A stretch of DNA of 64,000 nucleotides from Valencia hispanica (Eukaryota > Chordata > Actinopteri > Cyprinodontiformes > Valenciidae): contig OY747717.1 in assembly GCA_963556495.2 (NCBI GenBank), positions 3,127,501 to 3,191,500 on the forward strand, written 5' to 3'. Position 1 is the stretch's first letter. The number at the start of each line of letters is the position of its first letter. The notes beneath the pieces are model-generated. The model saw nothing but the letters and a program-made list of their open reading frames with translations, was not told the origin of the DNA and ran no database searches. Positions 44,516 to 55,485 of this stretch are shown piece by piece. A program made the position numbers and the translations under genes.

Positions 44516-44634
44516 TTAAGAGAGCTTCGTATGGAGGTGGAGGACCTTCAGAGCTCCAGGGTCCAGGAGGATGTGGTTTCCCGAGCCGAGACCCGAGCCA
44601 AGGAGCTGGAGAGCGCTCTGAGAGCCGAGGAGAG
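44516..44634 (+). CDS. Exon 19: coiled coil
   Basis: Acceptor ccctgtgcag, donor AG|gtgagc, leaving two bases. The product LRELRMEVEDLQSSRVQEDV continues VSRAETRAKELESALRAEE. It aligns with the cingulin/paracingulin region that ends ...ELEDRLESEER. Confidence 0.88.
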
Positions 44635-47600
44635 GTGAGCTGCTGACGTCCTGCTGTATGGTTTATCTGCTCGTCTCCAGTCAGTCTGATCTGAACCCAA
44701 ATCAACTCAGAGAGAGTCATATTTTAGTATTTTTTAAGTTTTTTTTGTAGTAAATCTGCTGTGTCCTCTAGTATGAATTAATATTCACCCTGTGAGTCGT
44801 TTAACGCGGAGAAAACTGTCCTGGCACTCCTCCTTCAGGGGGTTATAGTTTGTCAAAGGAGTCATTGGGTGGGGGGAAACAACAGGATTACTCTAACCTT
44901 ATTCATCAATATTCATTATATCCAAACGTCTCGACTCTGATTGGCTAACAGCAACGCGACTCTTATGCTGCCTTTGAATAAATAACTAATGTTACTTACT
45001 TTGCTGGTGGTGATCCAAAAGCAAAGTCCAACTGTTTCTTCCTCAGCTCCTCTTTCTTTGGTAAAAAACGCAATATTGATGTGCTATCTCCACCATGTTG
45101 TGGAGTTGCTAACGGTTTTTCTTCTTCTTTTACCCTACCAAAGTGCCAGCTAAAGTACCAAATAAAGAAAGTGATAGTTATATTAAAAATGCTATATATT
45201 CTGAGTAATTTGTTTTCTTTTAAGCTGTTTCAAGCAAAGCCAAAAAATGTCAGACAAAGGTTTTTGGCCTTAAATAAAATAAAACCTCTTAGCAGATGTT
45301 TTACAACAATAGGAAAAGCATCAAATATTGTAGTGATAAGATCAGGATATCACTCAACATTTATAGCAGGACGCTGTTGTCAGATATTTTCTTTCGCTCT
45401 CTTTATTGGGTCTGTGCTTCTATTTGCACTATTTTTATCACATATATTGCAAAGTATGTTATTTTTATGTGTATGCCAACGGTTAGCTTCTACCAGCCGA
45501 GTCGCTAACGGTTAGCTTCTACCAGCCGAGTCGCTAACAGTAAGCTTCTACCAGCCGAGTCGCTAACGTTTAGCTTTTACCAGCTGAGTCGCTGACGGTT
45601 AGCTTTTACCAGCTGAGTCGCTGACGGTAAGCTTTTACTAGCAAAGTTGCTAACGCTTAGCTTCTACTAGCCTAGATGCTAACTGTTAGCTTCTATTGGC
45701 CAAGACGCTAATGGTTAGCTTCTACTAACCGAGTCGCTAAATGTTAGCTTCTACTGGTTGAGTCACGAACGCTTAGCTTCGACTGGTGGAGTCACTAACG
45801 GTTAGCTTCTACTAGCCGCATTGCTAATGGTTAGCTTCCATTGGCCAAGACGCTAATGGTTAGCTTCCACTAGCCAAGTCGCTAAATGTTAGATTCTACT
45901 GGCCGAGTCGCTAACGGTTAGCTTCTACTAGCCGAGTCGCTAACGGTTAGCTTTTACCAGCTGAGTCGCTGACGGTTAGCTTTTACTAGCAAAGTTGCTA
46001 ACGCTTAGCTTCTACTAGCCTAGATGCTAACTGTTAGCTTCTATTGGCCAAGACGCTAACGGTTAGCTTCTACTAACCGAGTCGTTAAATGTTAGCTTCT
46101 ACTGGTTGAGTCACTAACGCTTAGCTTCGACTGGTCGAGTCACTAACGGTTAGCTTCTACTAGACGCATTGCTAACGGTTAGCTTCCATTGGCCAAGACG
46201 CTAATGGTTAGCTTTGACTAGCCGAGTCGCAAAATTTTAGATTCTACTGGCAGAGTCGCTAACGGTTAGTTTCTACTAGCCAAGTCGCTAAATGTTAGCT
46301 TCTACTGGCCGAGTCGCTAATGGCTAGCTTCTACTAGCCGAGTCGCTAACAATTAGCTTCTAGTGGCCGTGTTGCTAATGGTTAGCTTTTACTAACAGAG
46401 TTGCGCGCTGCTCTCTTCTGGCCACAAAACCAATCCAGTCTTCCCGTGGGCGGTCCCAAGCCAAGGTGGGCGGGGCCATGAATACAAATTTTTTCTGTGA
46501 TGTAGAAGAGACCGGCTTTTTGTGATTCACTCGTTTTGCTGTCTAATTCCTTCCTGTGGCTAATGCAGGCAATGGGGGTTGGAGAAAATGTTCATGAGCA
46601 GCATGCATCTTAGAGGGACAGATCGTATCTCAAAAAGAACCAGTTTTACACAGTTTCTCAGTGAACGGGACCTTTAATAATTCAACTCCAACAAGTCAAC
46701 AACTTTTGGGTGAAATTTTTGGAAAATTATATATCATGAAAGTACGACATTTAAGTAAAAGCAGCAATGGTGGTTTGGCCACCATGTCAATGTCTCAATA
46801 ACGTGTCATGTGACCTTGAGTGATGGCCCCTACTGTCCACAAGTCGACTTATTGTCAGTTGAGGCGTGGCATCCCACTCTTCTTGAAGGGCGGCCCTTCG
46901 GGGTCATCGAGGTTCTGGGTTCCAGAGTTATGATCCTCCATACGGTGACTCGGCTGATCCCTGAGGTTTTCTATGGATTCAGGTCAGGAGAAAGAGCCGG
47001 CTGCTCCAATCCAGGTCCACCAGTCTCCAGCGGCCGTCCCCCAATGATGCAACCTCCATGAACTGGAGCATTGTGGTCCATGAAGATGAAATGACGCCTG
47101 CGTTCATGCAGGGACACAATGACTGGATTAATGATGTGTTCAGGTAGTCTGGGCTTTTCACTTTGTCAGTTCGAGGCGTGGCATAAGGACGACCAATCAT
47201 TAAACCTTTCTCAGTTCATTTAACTCACAAACAAAGTTGTTTTCCGTTTAAAATTAATTAAAAGTAAAAAAGAAATCTGCAAGTATATCAGACCACTTTT
47301 TCTTTTATAAGCCACACACGAACATCAGGCAGAAGTTTTTTCGGCTGCATCTCACGCCTGTGGTGCATTCAAGCAGCGTTTGAAATATATGGTGAGTTCA
47401 ACAATGTAGGAATTTTAAAACTTTAAAACAAAAAACACAAAAAAAATAACATAAGCTATAAACTTCTGTTTAATGGCGGTTGGCAAGCAATGTTTGGTGC
47501 ATACTAAATGTGCCCTACTTATGTTTTACAAAGTATTAAAAAATAAAAATATATTCTTTATATTAATTTTGTCTTCTTGAGATATTTAGGCCAAATATTT

Positions 47601-48322
47601 TTTCAGAACTTGAAATTTGGTTTAAAAGGTCTTGGATGTTCAGTTGGAATTTGATATCTGGTACATTTTGTTCCAGTCTGTGCCACAGTCTCTTCCTGAA
47701 GACAAGACGACACGGTTCTTGGAGATTGTAAAAGACATTTTGTGTAGTTGCTACAACTTTTGTGTCTGTGCTACAAAACCAGCAACCTCTGTAGCACCAG
47801 TGCTGTAAGTGAAAAAAACGTACAGTCAGTGAAGGAGGATCCATGAATCAAACACCTGTTGTGCAAAAGGTTCTGCAACCAGGAACAGTTGGAACTTTGT
47901 GCATTCAAAGGTTTAGATAAGGTCACATCAAGGTCATCTGGAAAGGTTCTGGTACATTTGAGGTTCATCCTGCTATTTCACCTGAAAGCCAAATATCGCC
48001 CACTCTGTGCGAGGAGTGTTGATCCACTCAGATGGGATTTTTAATGTTCTTGAAATGAAGTGACAGACTAAAACTGGACTTATCAGGCAAAGGGAGGGAG
48101 TGTACAATATAAAGATATATGTTATTATTTTATATTTCTACATATTTTCCCAAAACTAAAGAAGCACCCAACAGGTTTTTTACATGCTGTATTAAATGTT
48201 AAATAAGGACTAATTGTAGAGGATTGCGTTCTGACCCCAGACTAGTTAACGAATGTTGGTCTTGGAGCGGAGGCATCAGGTGGAAGCTGCAGAGTTTCAT
48301 GGCTGTCTTGATGTGTCTGCAG
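44635..48322 (+). other. Intron 19: split repeat around a large minisatellite
   Basis: The minisatellite at 45474-46404 sits between two flanks (44.83-45.47 and 46.41-46.68 kb) that look like one old element. 46.82-47.22 kb resembles a degenerate transposon (ggcgtggcatcccactcttc; aggtcaggagaaagagccgg). 47.2-48.3 kb shows nothing recognised. Confidence 0.5.
45474..46404. repeat. 29-bp minisatellite, ~32 copies, with 348-bp higher-order repeat
   Basis: The monomer is of the type cggttagcttctactagccg followed by agtcgctaa. Variant monomers recur in the same order: gcttttactagcaaag occurs at 45631 and again at 45979, exactly 348 bases (12 monomers) later, and the following ten variants match between the two blocks. 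Confidence 0.92.
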
Positions 48323-48431
48323 GAGCAAAGCGACTCTGACGAACACCATCAGTAAACTGGAGAGGAAGATCAACGAGCTGAACGACCAGATGGAGGAGGA
48401 GCACCGGATCGCAAACGAACAGAAAGACCTG
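48323..48431 (+). CDS. Exon 20: coiled coil, best match to the cingulin rod
   Basis: Acceptor gtgtctgcag, donor CTG|gtaatt, one base to complete Arg then 36 codons. The product SKATLTNTISKLERKINELN continues DQMEEEHRIANEQKDL. The order LERK, EL, Q, EH, QKD at the same spacing as paracingulin is the main basis for the family call. Confidence 0.88.
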
Positions 48432-50089
48432 GTAATTACACCTACAGGTTTCCTCCACAGGGTGGTGGGGGGGCAAAGTGTTAAAGGGGGGGTATTATGT
48501 TTCTTCCAGGCACATTTTACCCTTCTATAGCACACTCCAATAAAATTGTCACCTTAAGTCTTTTAAAAGTCCGTCATATATCCAAATCCACCTTAAAGAA
48601 ATGTACTTCCGTATTGGACGCCTTGATTTTTGCCTGTGCCTCTCTAAGACCCTCCTACTCTTTCTGACACTCCCCCTTCAGTTCGTCACATACCGTGCAT
48701 CATCACAGCATGCACAGAGTCGGAAAATAAATCCCACAAAAGACACGCAGCTGCAGCTGGTGTGTTATAATTACTGCTCCTGGGACTCAGCCGGAGTTGT
48801 GTGAGGTGGGGAGGGGTAGGGGAGCTCTGCAGGGGCGTGGCTACATAAGGTCGGAGGAGGAGATGGGTGGAAAAGGCGGGGATAGGTGGGAGCAGGAGTT
48901 TCAGCAACCCCGAGAACTACCAGCAGAGACCGGCAGAGACTCGAAGATTACTCTAACATGAGTGAATGGGTCAGAGCAACACATCGGGCATGTTTTTAAT
49001 GAGGGAAAGACATGTTCTCAGGATATCACGCTTCAGAAAGTCCATTTTGCATAATACCCCCCTTTAAAGAAAAATTTGATAAGTCAATCTGCTTGTTTTC
49101 TGACTTTGAAAATATTATAAATTCAAGTTTGAGCATCCCATTCTTTATGTATAAATCTGGGCTTTTTCATATTTATATTAATACCAAATGATTATTTGGA
49201 TTAAAAAAAGAAAAAAGCCCAAAGTTTGACCTTTTAAAGGTTGAATATGGAGCAATTTAATAAAAAGCCATATTTTTTTAAAAGTAATAATTCCAGGGGG
49301 CATTTAGAGGGGTGCAGAATGAAAGTACACCATTTCCTTACAAAATTATATTTGAATTAAAATAAAATAAAATATAAATTTTGACGGGCACGACATTGGC
49401 ATTACATTTACATCTACCAGCCAATAGCGGGCGCCATTGCGGGTTGCCTGATAGAATAGTCTGTTCGGCACAGCGAGGCATTGGGGGGGGTTAACCGTAT
49501 CTCCTACCGGTGCTAGCTAGCGTAAACGTAGCTCCAACCGGGGGGTAAGTGTGAGGGGGTGCTTGTGTGATCGTCAGATCCAGAGAAAGCATGGGTCGCA
49601 CAGAATAATAAAACCCAGCGCATCCGACAAACAGCGCTTGAAGTATGTATTTATTTATTTATTAAATAACTAATATGAAGACTTCTAGTTGAAGACATGC
49701 AAACCAAAGATAATCTAGTGTCAGTAAGCTAAGTATAAAGAATGAATGATAGCAGGCTAACGATAGCAAGCCAAAGTAGGACTGTCAGATATTACATGCA
49801 TCTAATAGATGATGGATAGAAAGGCTAACGTTACATACTGTTGTAAAATAAACTCATCAGTTGAAATGAGTCCTTACCCTGTACGATTCGTCTCTGGATA
49901 TGGTGCCGGCTGGTCACGTCACGTATCGGCAGCAAACCTGGCATCCCGACAGCCGGAAACCTTGTTCTGGTATTGCAACTACCACCTGCGCTCACTAGAT
50001 GTCGCTATGGTGTTCGGGTTCCATATTCAACCTTTAAGTCCATGATGAGGATGCCAGTACTTAGCCGACCTGTGTTCCTGGTTCTGCAG
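48432..50089 (+). other. Intron 20: TTAA MITE and unrecognised DNA
   Basis: The TTAA element (48481-49067) takes the first third. The remainder (49.07-50.08 kb) has poly-AT runs and no recognisable gene or element. Confidence 0.5.
48481..49067. mobile_element. TTAA-flanked MITE (AGGGGGG-TATTAT ends)
   Basis: TTAA then agggggggtattatg at left; cataatacccccct then TTAA at right; 587 bp. It is a different family from 38386-38985 but has the same insertion signature. Confidence 0.8.
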
Positions 50090-50253
50090 ATGACCCAGAG
50101 GATGCGCACCCTGAAGCGGCAGCTGAACGAGGCGGAGGAGGAGGCGACCAGGAAGGATGCGCAATACCGCCACCTCCAGAGGGAACTGACCGAGGAGAGG
50201 GAAACCAGCAGCCGCCTGCAGAGGCAGCTGCTCGACCAGCACCTGCAAAACAA
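50090..50253 (+). CDS. Exon 21: end of second coiled coil
   Basis: Acceptor ggttctgcag, donor AA|gtatgt, 164 bases leaving two. The product MTQRMRTLKRQLNEAEEEAT continues RKDAQYRHLQRELTEERETS and RLQRQLLDQHLQN. The KRQ-EAEEE and LQREL blocks are shared by cingulins and class II myosin tails. Confidence 0.88.
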
Positions 50254-52255
50254 GTATGTGGTGAACAGTTTGGACCGTTGATTATTATCGGCAGGAGTGG
50301 ATGTCGACTCTACATCCGTCATCGTTTATGTATCAGATCTTCACTAAGTTCTAAAAGCTCACACAATGATTGGGATTATTGCATCCTAGGTGCATGAAGG
50401 AGCGTTATCGCAGACCTTTCCTCCTGGCAGCTGTTACTGTACAACCATCTCTGCAGCTATTTGCACAGATTCCGATTTGTGTTCTCACTCCCTGTAAATA
50501 TCGTAACGTTTTCATGTCGTAACGTGGAGATTTACACAGAAAGACGGAACACAGAAGATTTTGTTTTTAGTTATTTCCTCCCATATGTAACGTTTTCGTG
50601 CCCGTCCGTCTGTCTGTTAGCAACACAACTCAAAACGTTATGGATGGATTTTGATGACATTTTCAGGAAATGTCCGCAATGAGACCAGGAACAACTGATT
50701 ACATTTTGGGGTTAATCCGACATGAAGCGCGTATCCCACCCTCCGACCAGCGGTGCTAACCTCCACTCCTGTCCCGTGTCAGATCTCGCGCAGCGTCCAC
50801 GAATCTTCGCTGGAAAAGCTAAGATTCACGAAGCACGAACACAGCGGTGCGTCTCATTAAGAGACATTTTATTGGAAAAGTACTAAAAGTTAGAATTAGA
50901 TAACATTGGGGGATGGAGGGGAATGAGTGACCCTGGCCAAAGTCTGAGTGCTTTTCTAGTTTTAATTTAAGACGTGCTTCTTCTTTTTTTTACGCTGCCT
51001 GAAAATCAGCAGTACAGGGTTTGTCGTCTTCTTCAGTGTCTTTATGTCCTTTAAGTACTTAAAGTTTTTTATTATTATGTTTTATCTATTATATTTTTTT
51101 CTAAGCAAACTTAAACAAAATATAAATATTTATATAAAAATAAAAATAGCCTTTCAGTAATACTAATGCTCCACTTCATGTCAATAATAACAAGCGTGCT
51201 AAAGTGCATTTTCTAATGCTAGGTAAACAAACAAACGGTTTGTTTTATGGCATATTTATGCCTTTATAAGCTTTTTGTTGCTGGTGCAGCAGAGGAGGAA
51301 ATGTTGTGGACTCGGGTCTGCGTTTTAAAAAAAATTTTCAGTTAAAGACTTTACATGCTTCAGCTCACGGATTGATGCCACGCATGACGAGGTGTTTTGT
51401 TAAATTCCTGGTATTACCATTTTTCGTGGCACAAATCTTCTCGCAGATGTTGCATTTAGCTCTGCTGCCGGAGAAACGGTGTTGAAAGGGGAAGAGTTCA
51501 AATTCAAATGCAGTGTAAGGTTTTAACTTGAAGAGGGCGCCACACTGACTGTTTTCGGTAGGAAATTAACATTTTTACTAAAATACCAAAAATAATGACC
51601 AGACATGTAGACAACACCATATAGACACTCATTTATAGTTTATCAGCAAAAACGTTGCTCTTTAAAGAATAGCGCAAAATGACCAGGGCTGCACTTAAAA
51701 TACATTTTCTACACTTGATAGTCATTAATGATTATCGACTATTCCCTTTATCGATATGCTATTTTTTCTATATCGTCCAGGCCTACCATATATATATATG
51801 TATATAATGTGCAGTTATGTACATTGTACCTTATGTTTGCTTGAATGTAATGCTAAACTGTTATGTCTTGGCGATCGATGGGGAACCTGGTGAACTATGT
51901 GAGCTTCGTTTACAATTATGGTTGTTTTTTTTTCTGTTTCTATAATGGTCTGATTCCTCTTTAAATAAATGTTTTAGAGACTAATTCCATTCATTTCGAC
52001 ATGAACTTTACCACTTATCATCAATTATCAAAGCTCTTGCTCTTATAAGCTTCAGTTTCAAAATGTCATGTTCTAAACAGTTGGTAGATGGATGCGTAGC
52101 AAATGTGGGGTGTGCTTAACTTCTGCCTGGAATTAATTGTGAGTTTTAGTTCATCTTAGGAGGACAGTTTGCGTTACCTTTTAGAATACACATCTGTTTT
52201 GGGTTTTTTTGCATTAAAAGGAGGATTAAATGAAGCGTTCTGTGTTTTCTAACAG
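50254..52255 (+). other. Intron 21: no gene seen
   Basis: AT-rich DNA with a possible hAT fragment near 51.7-51.8 kb (tcgactattccctttatcga, ctatatcgtccaggcc) and a short TA run. Nothing else is recognised. Confidence 0.5.
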
Positions 52256-52376
52256 ACGTAAGGAGAACCTGACGATCCGTCAGACTTTGGATAACTTGAA
52301 GTTGGACCTCAGCGTAGACGACGATGAAGAGGAGGAGCCACTAAAGGAACAAACGACCAACGTGACTAAAGTTTAA
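52256..52376 (+). CDS. Exon 22: acidic C-terminal tail and stop
   Basis: Acceptor ttttctaacag. One base completes Lys, then RKENLTIRQTLDNLKLDLSV, an acidic run DDDEEEEP, KEQTTNVTKV and TAA at 52374-52376. The last three residues T-K-V fit the class I PDZ-ligand pattern (Ser/Thr at -2, hydrophobic at 0). An acidic tail after the rod also occurs in paracingulin and in non-muscle myosin tails. Confidence 0.88.
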
Positions 52377-53427
52377 CCCCTGCAGTAGCAGAGACGCAGA
52401 AATGACTTTTAGCTGGTTGGAAAATGATCTCATGTTGCTGGGAAGTCGTTCGACACTTTGAAACTGGCTCAGAAAATCATTTTAAAATCTGGAATGAAAT
52501 TTGGTGCTAGGTTGCAGCAAAACGATAGTTTTCTATTTTCAGGTTTGTTCCTGCAGCTTGATCCATAATCAGGACTCCTTGCATCTCTCTGCTGGTGAAC
52601 ATGATGAACTACAACCACCTCATATTGATGCTCCTTATGGACTCAGCTGCTGCTTTCATAATTTTTTTTTAAAGGAGTCATGATCTAGAAGCAGGCCAAG
52701 TGGAAATGTTTTAGGTTGCCTTTGAGTTTCTCAATCTCTCCCACTAGAATGTAGTTAAGATAATATAAGCTCTAAAAATTGGATGAAAGCCGTCATTACA
52801 CTGAGACCTTCTCAGTTTTTTATTCTCTGTATAGGAACACGTATATATCTGCAGTATTTCTTGTTTTAAGATGCTTTAATGGGTCGTGAAACTGTCGGAG
52901 GGATCTTTGAATTTGATCGTGGCTGTTTTCAACTCAATCACAACAGAGATTATTTATACATGTTTTGTCTTTTGAAGATTGTGTCTGGGACGTCTCTTCA
53001 AAATTAACATTTTTAGAGTTAACTTTTTTTTTTTTTTTGCGTATTTAAAGGGTTTGCTGCTGAATTACTGTAACTCTGCCGTTTGTGTAAAGGAGTCTTA
53101 TGAAGATGTAATTCGGGGGAAAAGCGTTCAGGATCACCGGCTCGCTCACATTTTGAAAAGCTGAAATAATGTTCTGTTTTTTGATAAAAGGAAATCATTG
53201 GTTCATTACACTAACCTAGTTAGAGAAATAACCCTGAACCCCATATGCAGGTTGATTTCCGCCATGTTTACCATGTTTTCTTTCTTATTTTAATCGAGCA
53301 AAAACATTAGGTTTTTAATCTGAAAGCCACATTTTGTCTAGAGGATAAAACTGTCTCCAAAGTTTAAAATCATCCTCTCTGCTGGTGGGTATTTATTTTT
53401 CTCCCTTTGATAAATCCTACAATTAAA
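52377..53427 (+). other. Probable 3' untranslated region
   Basis: It follows the stop codon with no repeat I recognise until about 53.9 kb. No AATAAA is seen in the first kilobase. The first poly(A)-signal variant is ATTAAA at 53422-53427, with a TG-rich patch (tgtgtgagc) about 65 bases on. The true end is unknown. Confidence 0.4.
53422..53427 (+). terminator. Candidate polyadenylation signal (ATTAAA)
   Basis: Variant hexamer about 1.05 kb after the stop codon, followed by TG-rich DNA. It is the best candidate for the 3' end, but weak on sequence alone. Confidence 0.3.
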
Positions 53428-53937
53428 CTCTTGACATCTTTGACCTCTGACATTTGGAGTTGCGCCTGTTCTTGTATAAATGGTTCCCTGTGTGAGCTTT
53501 AACAGGATGTTTTTATTATGGTTATAATCAAAGAATAACTAAGTCAAGGCTTGACGATTCTTGTATTTTAGAAAGTTAATGTAAAGTTGACTACTGGGTG
53601 ATTTTTTTTTTTTCTAATGTCAGACTTTTAAAATCATTTAAAATCCCTTCTGAACAGAGTAAATTACGCAAACCTGCCACCAGTAAAATCCTCTGCTGAA
53701 TGGAGAATTTGGAGGAAGCTGCCCCTCGACTTCATCATCATGGCGATCCAAAACGTACCCGCTTTTTTCCGTAGCTAGGGCAGAATTTCTAGCACCACAC
53801 AAACGCGTTAAATTCAGTGATTCTGATTAGCCAACTATTTTATTTTTACTTAGCAACCATACATGATTGGCTATTTACCTGCTCTTTGGGGACGCTTTAG
53901 ACTAGTAGGGCCCCTGAAGCGCAACGATACGAGTCCG

Positions 53938-54250
53938 TAGGGAAGTAAAAACTGATCGATACACTGATATATCGCGATGTCACGATATTGTGTATATATA
54001 TATATATTCAAAAACAAACATTTTTTTTACGAATTTAAATGGAACCATAAATGACGAGTAATTTTTGTAGTAAAATTAAAACTATAACTGGTTGGAGTGT
54101 TTAGAATGCTGTGACAGTTTTTCTACAGTTCAATTCAGTTTTAAAAATTACAATATATAATATTACTCATAGTATCGCGATATATCGTATCGTCTCACCT
54201 GTATCGTGATGCATATTGTATCGCCATATTTCTACCAATACACATCCCTA
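53938..54250 (+). mobile_element. hAT MITE family A, degraded copy
   Basis: tagggaagtaaaaactgatc ... ccaatacacatcccta, with an internal deletion compared with the 396-bp copies. Flanks do not match. Confidence 0.75.
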
Positions 54251-55067
54251 GTGGACATGTGTGTAAATAATTCAATTTCCATGAAGGCACACACTAAAAT
54301 TGACATTGAAAGTAAATTTCTATTTATAAAATGTATATACATATATATATTTTACTTTTTTTTTCTCCTTCCACATTTGGGAGGACAGTGCCCCAGTGCC
54401 CCCTATAGGCCAGTTGCCACTGTAAGAACCCTTTTTTTATTAATTATTTTTATGATCATTTGGAGCAGAAATTAAAATGGTATAAATGTGATCATCTGTA
54501 CATCCCAACAGTCAACAACTGAATCCAACTTTTAACAGTCTTTAGAAATTATCCATATATTTACATTAGTTTCTTATACAACCCTGTTTTGTAAATCAGG
54601 GTATATGCAGGGATCTCAAAAGAAATGTTAACAGCTTCTAAAATAAAATGTAGATTTTATCACAATGCACTAACAAATTCTTAAAACGGTTGTTTTTTGG
54701 GATTCAAATAGAAAGAAATTCATTTTGCAAATAAAACTTTAACCAAATTATTAAAATTCACCCAAGTAATTTATCAAAATGCATTGTTACTGTAACATAC
54801 TCAACTTCTAGCCAAGAATCCAGCAAATTTACACTTCCTCATTTTCGGTAGTGCTGCATCGCTTCGCTGCACTTTACTATTAAACTAGCGGGATACATCA
54901 TGTTGGCAACGGTACGTAAAGTCACAGGAAACCTGAGCAAACAGCCGACATAAAGGTTTGAAAAGGGATTTTATTAAGTTTACATGCGTCTATTTCTGAT
55001 AGACTGACTATACTGACCAAATTTAAGATTTTACCAGATAAATTTAAGACTTTAATACCTTTTAAAG

Positions 55068-55485
55068 TAGGGGTGTAAGAAAATATCGATACGCCGATAT
55101 ATCGCAATATTTTATGCCACTATATTGTATCGATATTCAAAAGCAATGTATAATTTTTTATTTTACTTTTTAATATTTGGATGGAATCATCAATGATGAC
55201 CGTAATTTTTGTAGTAAAATTAAAAGTATAACTGGTATTTTTGTGGCTGTTTTCACCTTCTTGGTTCTAGTGGATCAACTAGATCTAGTAATAAAACTGG
55301 ATTATGTTAAAGTATGAAACAGGTTGGAGTGTTTAGAATGATGGGACAGTTTTTCTACAGTTAAATTGAGTTTTAAAAATTACAATATATATAGTCTTAC
55401 TCATAGTTTCACAATATATCGTATCGTTCCCCCCTGTATCGTGATACATATTGTATCATCAGATTCTTGCCAATACACATCCCTT
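55068..55485 (+). mobile_element. hAT MITE family A, full-length copy
   Basis: Starts taggggtgtaagaaaatatc and ends ccaatacacatccct; keeps all internal blocks of the family. No clear 8-bp flank remains. Confidence 0.85.

Larger units (their letters stand above)
498..52376 (+). other. Gene span: cingulin/myosin-tail-like coiled-coil scaffold (22 exons seen, 5' end missing)
   Basis: Twenty-two exons on the plus strand join into about 1,050 residues. All junctions agree in phase except exon 2 to exon 3, where the exon 2 donor is unclear. Order of parts: heptad-rich helix (exons 1-4), Ser/Pro-rich linker with basic patches (exons 5-9), continuous coiled coil (exons 10-21), acidic tail ending T-K-V (exon 22). 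The last ~150 residues line up with the cingulin/paracingulin C-terminal rod (EER..A.L...LERK..EL..Q...EH....QKD, then KRQ.-EAEEE and LQREL.E). Cingulins are tight-junction scaffolds that bind ZO-1 and regulators of Rho GTPases. The middle part does not resemble cingulin as I know it, so orthology is open and this may be a different family. A cytoplasmic, cortex- or junction-associated scaffold is inference. No signal peptide or membrane segment is visible. The gene starts upstream of the window. Confidence 0.8.

Noticed and set aside
45081..45515. 144-codon open frame before the minisatellite
   Set aside because: Runs into the repeat, has hydrophobic AT-rich composition and no motif.
45474..46404. 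Regular ~29-bp repeats as a CRISPR array
   Set aside because: There are no unique spacers: the whole unit repeats, and the genome is a fish. It is a minisatellite.
46820..47220. Coding exon with a Pro-rich product
   Set aside because: The DNA resembles a degenerate interspersed element and has no phase-compatible splice sites.
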